Part shown: positions 5,116 to 6,852 of the stretch, piece after piece
Layout of the letters: every line of letters begins with the position of its first letter
How positions within the stretch are numbered: the stretch's first letter is position 1
Notes under the pieces: generated by a model
What the model saw: the letters and a program-made list of their open reading frames with translations, nothing else
Told to the model about the DNA's origin: nothing
Databases searched by the model: none
Assembly (NCBI GenBank): GCA_947631715.1
Contig: CANRMK010000129.1
Coordinates: 1-6,852 of the forward strand
Direction: 5' to 3'
DNA length: 6,852 nucleotides
Source of the DNA: an uncultured Acetatifactor sp.
GTDB lineage: Bacteria; Bacillota; Clostridia; Lachnospirales; Lachnospiraceae
Translations under genes and position numbers: made by a program

Positions 5116-6540
5116 TCAGTCTTCTTTAAGAAGCTCCAGTATCTTCTCGAACTCCATTGCATGGGAGGCCTTGATCAGCGCCGTGCACCCTTGGGGAACG
5201 TACTTTTCCCGCTGGGCCGACAGCGCCTCAAGACACGACTCAAGCGTGGGGAAATATACCGTCTGCACGGTTCCTGCCGCTTCGGTGCGGGCAGCGTCGA
5301 ACATATGCTTTGAGAACTCTCCCACACACAGGATACGCTGTATCCCTTTCTGCACGGCGTAAAGTCCCGTCTGCCGGTGGTATTCCCGCACATGCTCCGG
5401 ATCCAGCCCGAACATATCTCCCAGAATAGCCGTTTTCTCCGTGTCCGCCAGCGCCAGAAGATCCAGCGCCTTTTTCATGGAGTCGGGATTTGCATTGTAG
5501 CAGTCATCTATCAGAGTGTATTGCCGGCAGCGCACCAGATGATTTCTTCCGCTGACAGGAGCCGTCTTTCGGATTCCCTCCGCAATCTGCTCTTTTGTCA
5601 GTCCAAAAAGCCCCGCCACACAGGCAGCGGCGGCGGCGTCCAACACCATATGGACACCGGGAAGCGGCACATGGATCCTTTCCGTCCCCTCTCCCATATG
5701 CAGGACGGCGTCGCTTCCCCAGAGGCCCCGGCTCACAATTCCGTCTGTCCAGGCCTCCTGCCCCGGTGTGCTGCCAAACCCGAAAAAGTGCGGCTTATGC
5801 CCTTTTATCTCCTGCAGTGCAGACAGCTTATCGTCTTCACCGTTCAAACAGATCTCTCCGTCCTCCGCCATAAAGTCAAAGATCTCGGACTTGGCTTTCA
5901 GGATACCCTCCCGAGACTTTAAATTGTCCAGGTGGCTCTGGCCGATATTAGTCATGACACATATGTCAGGTCTTGCCATTTTGCTCAGGCGGTGCATCTC
6001 CCCAAAATCGCTGATCCCCATTTCCACTACCGCGGCCTGATGCTCCGGCCGAATCCGCAGCAGCGTCAGCGGAACGCCGATCTCATTGTTAAAATTCCCC
6101 TCTGTCTTCAGCACACAATACTTTTCCGCCAGGACCTGTGCGATAAATTCCTTGGTGCTGGTCTTTCCTGAGCTGCCCGTGATCCCCACTACCCTGATAT
6201 CCAGTTTTCGGCGGTAGAACTCTGCAATATCTTTCAGCGCCTGGAGCGTATCCTCCACCAGTACATAGCAGCCCCAGTCTTCCTCCGGCCTCTGCGACTC
6301 CTCCGCAAACTGCGCCGGTGTTCTGCTGACCACCGCAAGCGCAATCCCTTTTCCGACAGCCTGGGCCACAAAGCTGTGTCCGTCCACCCGTTCCCCGACG
6401 GTGGCGATAAACACCCCTCCCTCCGTCACCTGTCGGGAATCCAGGACAACAGATGTGACATTATCGTCATTTCTTCTCTTTCCGTCAGATACAAGCTTCC
6501 CACCGCAGGCCGCCGCTATCTCACCGATTGTCAGATTCAT
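5116..6540 (-). CDS. murF: UDP-N-acetylmuramoyl-tripeptide--D-alanyl-D-alanine ligase
   Basis: Cytoplasmic ATP-dependent ligase that joins D-Ala-D-Ala to UDP-MurNAc-tripeptide, completing the pentapeptide precursor of peptidoglycan. The 474 residues show the full Mur-ligase order: N-terminal substrate domain with DSR at 34-36, the ATP loop GITGSSGKTSTK at 119-130, GNFNNEIG at 148-155, EMGISDFGE at 173-181, NIGQSHL at 198-204, the AKSE segment with Lys217 (carbamylated lysine in the family), and DDCYNANPDSM at 345-355 in the C-terminal domain. The segment PGVHMVLDAAAA (294-305) has Asp301 where I would expect Asn, a small deviation. The ATG at 6540 follows AGAGGGGG (6554-6547) with 6 nt spacing. 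It begins 43 nt after ddl, which makes its dipeptide substrate, so the two are almost certainly co-transcribed. Confidence 0.97.
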   Translation of the reverse strand: MNLTIGEIAAACGGKLVSDGKRRNDDNVTSVVLDSRQVTEGGVFIATVGERVDGHSFVAQAVGKGIALAVVSRTPAQFAEESQRPEEDWGCYVLVEDTLQALKDIAEFYRRKLDIRVVGITGSSGKTSTKEFIAQVLAEKYCVLKTEGNFNNEIGVPLTLLRIRPEHQAAVVEMGISDFGEMHRLSKMARPDICVMTNIGQSHLDNLKSREGILKAKSEIFDFMAEDGEICLNGEDDKLSALQEIKGHKPHFFGFGSTPGQEAWTDGIVSRGLWGSDAVLHMGEGTERIHVPLPGVHMVLDAAAAACVAGLFGLTKEQIAEGIRKTAPVSGRNHLVRCRQYTLIDDCYNANPDSMKKALDLLALADTEKTAILGDMFGLDPEHVREYHRQTGLYAVQKGIQRILCVGEFSKHMFDAARTEAAGTVQTVYFPTLESCLEALSAQREKYVPQGCTALIKASHAMEFEKILELLKED

Positions 6541-6583
6541 TGATATCCCCCTCTGTGCGCTTCACCGCATATTCATTCAAAAG

Positions 6584-6852
6584 TTAAAATTTTTTCTTCT
6601 CTTTCATGGCGTGTTCTAAAATCCTCTGGCACAGCTCCTCAAAGCCAATCCCCACAGCTGCAGCCTCCTGGGGCAGCAGGGAAGTGGCGGTCATTCCCGG
6701 CAGCGTATTGGCTTCCAGGCAGAATATCTCCCCGTCGGGACGCATGATAAAGTCCATGCGGGCATAGCTCTTCAGTCTCAACACCTGAAAGACCCTTTCC
6801 GCAATGTCCTGCATTCTGCGGGTCCTCTCCTCCGAAAGCTCTGCAGGACAGA
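6584..6852 (-). CDS. ddl: D-alanine--D-alanine ligase (C-terminal 88 residues)
   Basis: ATP-grasp ligase that joins two D-alanines for the peptidoglycan precursor. Only the last 88 residues are visible; the start lies right of 6852. Seen are ARMDF with its nucleotide/phosphate-contacting Arg, then EANTLPGMTATSLLP, which carries the Mg2+-binding Glu and Asn and the Ser-Leu pair that in E. coli DdlB lines the second D-Ala site. D-Ala-D-Lac and D-Ala-D-Ser ligases (VanA, VanC, VanG) instead read TMPGFT and end in Ser-Arg there, so this is a normal D-Ala-D-Ala enzyme. The stop (TAA, 6586-6584) is 43 nt before murF. Identity is firm; integrity of the rest cannot be judged. Confidence 0.93.
   Translation of the reverse strand, partial: CPAELSEERTRRMQDIAERVFQVLRLKSYARMDFIMRPDGEIFCLEANTLPGMTATSLLPQEAAAVGIGFEELCQRILEHAMKEKKKF

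Noticed and set aside
3198..6852. A glycopeptide resistance operon
   Set aside because: Only the regulatory pair resembles Van proteins; the ligase end is D-Ala-D-Ala type, the carboxypeptidase is serine S11, not VanY or VanX, and MurF is housekeeping.

Overview
The window looks like chromosomal DNA from a Gram-positive clostridium, most likely a Lachnospiraceae-type gut anaerobe. This rests on the protein families (a class I PyrC, a PrcB-type lipoprotein, an S11 carboxypeptidase beside VanR/VanS-like regulators), G-rich Shine-Dalgarno sequences, and GC content that looks slightly above 50 percent by eye. I cannot name a species. No tRNA, rRNA, insertion sequence, CRISPR array or phage gene is visible, and no stretch longer than about 160 bases lacks a gene.

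Layout. Positions 1-614 (minus) hold the first 204 codons of dihydroorotase (pyrC). It has its own promoter and a leader that can fold into a long hairpin burying the ribosome binding site. Positions 728-1171 (minus) encode a small PrcB-domain lipoprotein. Positions 1331-2068 (plus) encode a PlsC-family 1-acylglycerol-3-phosphate acyltransferase, the only plus-strand gene. It is divergent from prcB and convergent with the next gene, with stop codons overlapping by 4 nt. From 3075 to 6852 every gene is on the minus strand; in transcription order they are ddl (C-terminal end only), murF, a VanR-type response regulator, a VanS-type histidine kinase and an S11 D-Ala-D-Ala carboxypeptidase.

How the genes fit together. 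Ddl makes D-Ala-D-Ala, MurF adds it to the UDP-MurNAc-tripeptide, and the carboxypeptidase removes the terminal D-Ala from finished stem peptides. A two-component system that closely resembles VanR/VanS of acquired glycopeptide resistance lies between the making and trimming genes. No vanH, vanA-type ligase or vanX is in the window, and the visible end of the ligase has the ordinary D-Ala-D-Ala signature. The simplest reading is a native cell-wall sensing circuit sharing ancestry with VanRS, not a resistance operon.

The two most interesting non-coding signals are the pyrC leader (13 bp stem plus an apical 5 bp stem, with the predicted transcript 5' end forming one arm and the Shine-Dalgarno the other) and a perfect 15 bp inverted repeat in the murF-vanR gap. 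Two gene starts were corrected from the longest open frame: vanR to 5019 and vanS to a GTG at 4346.
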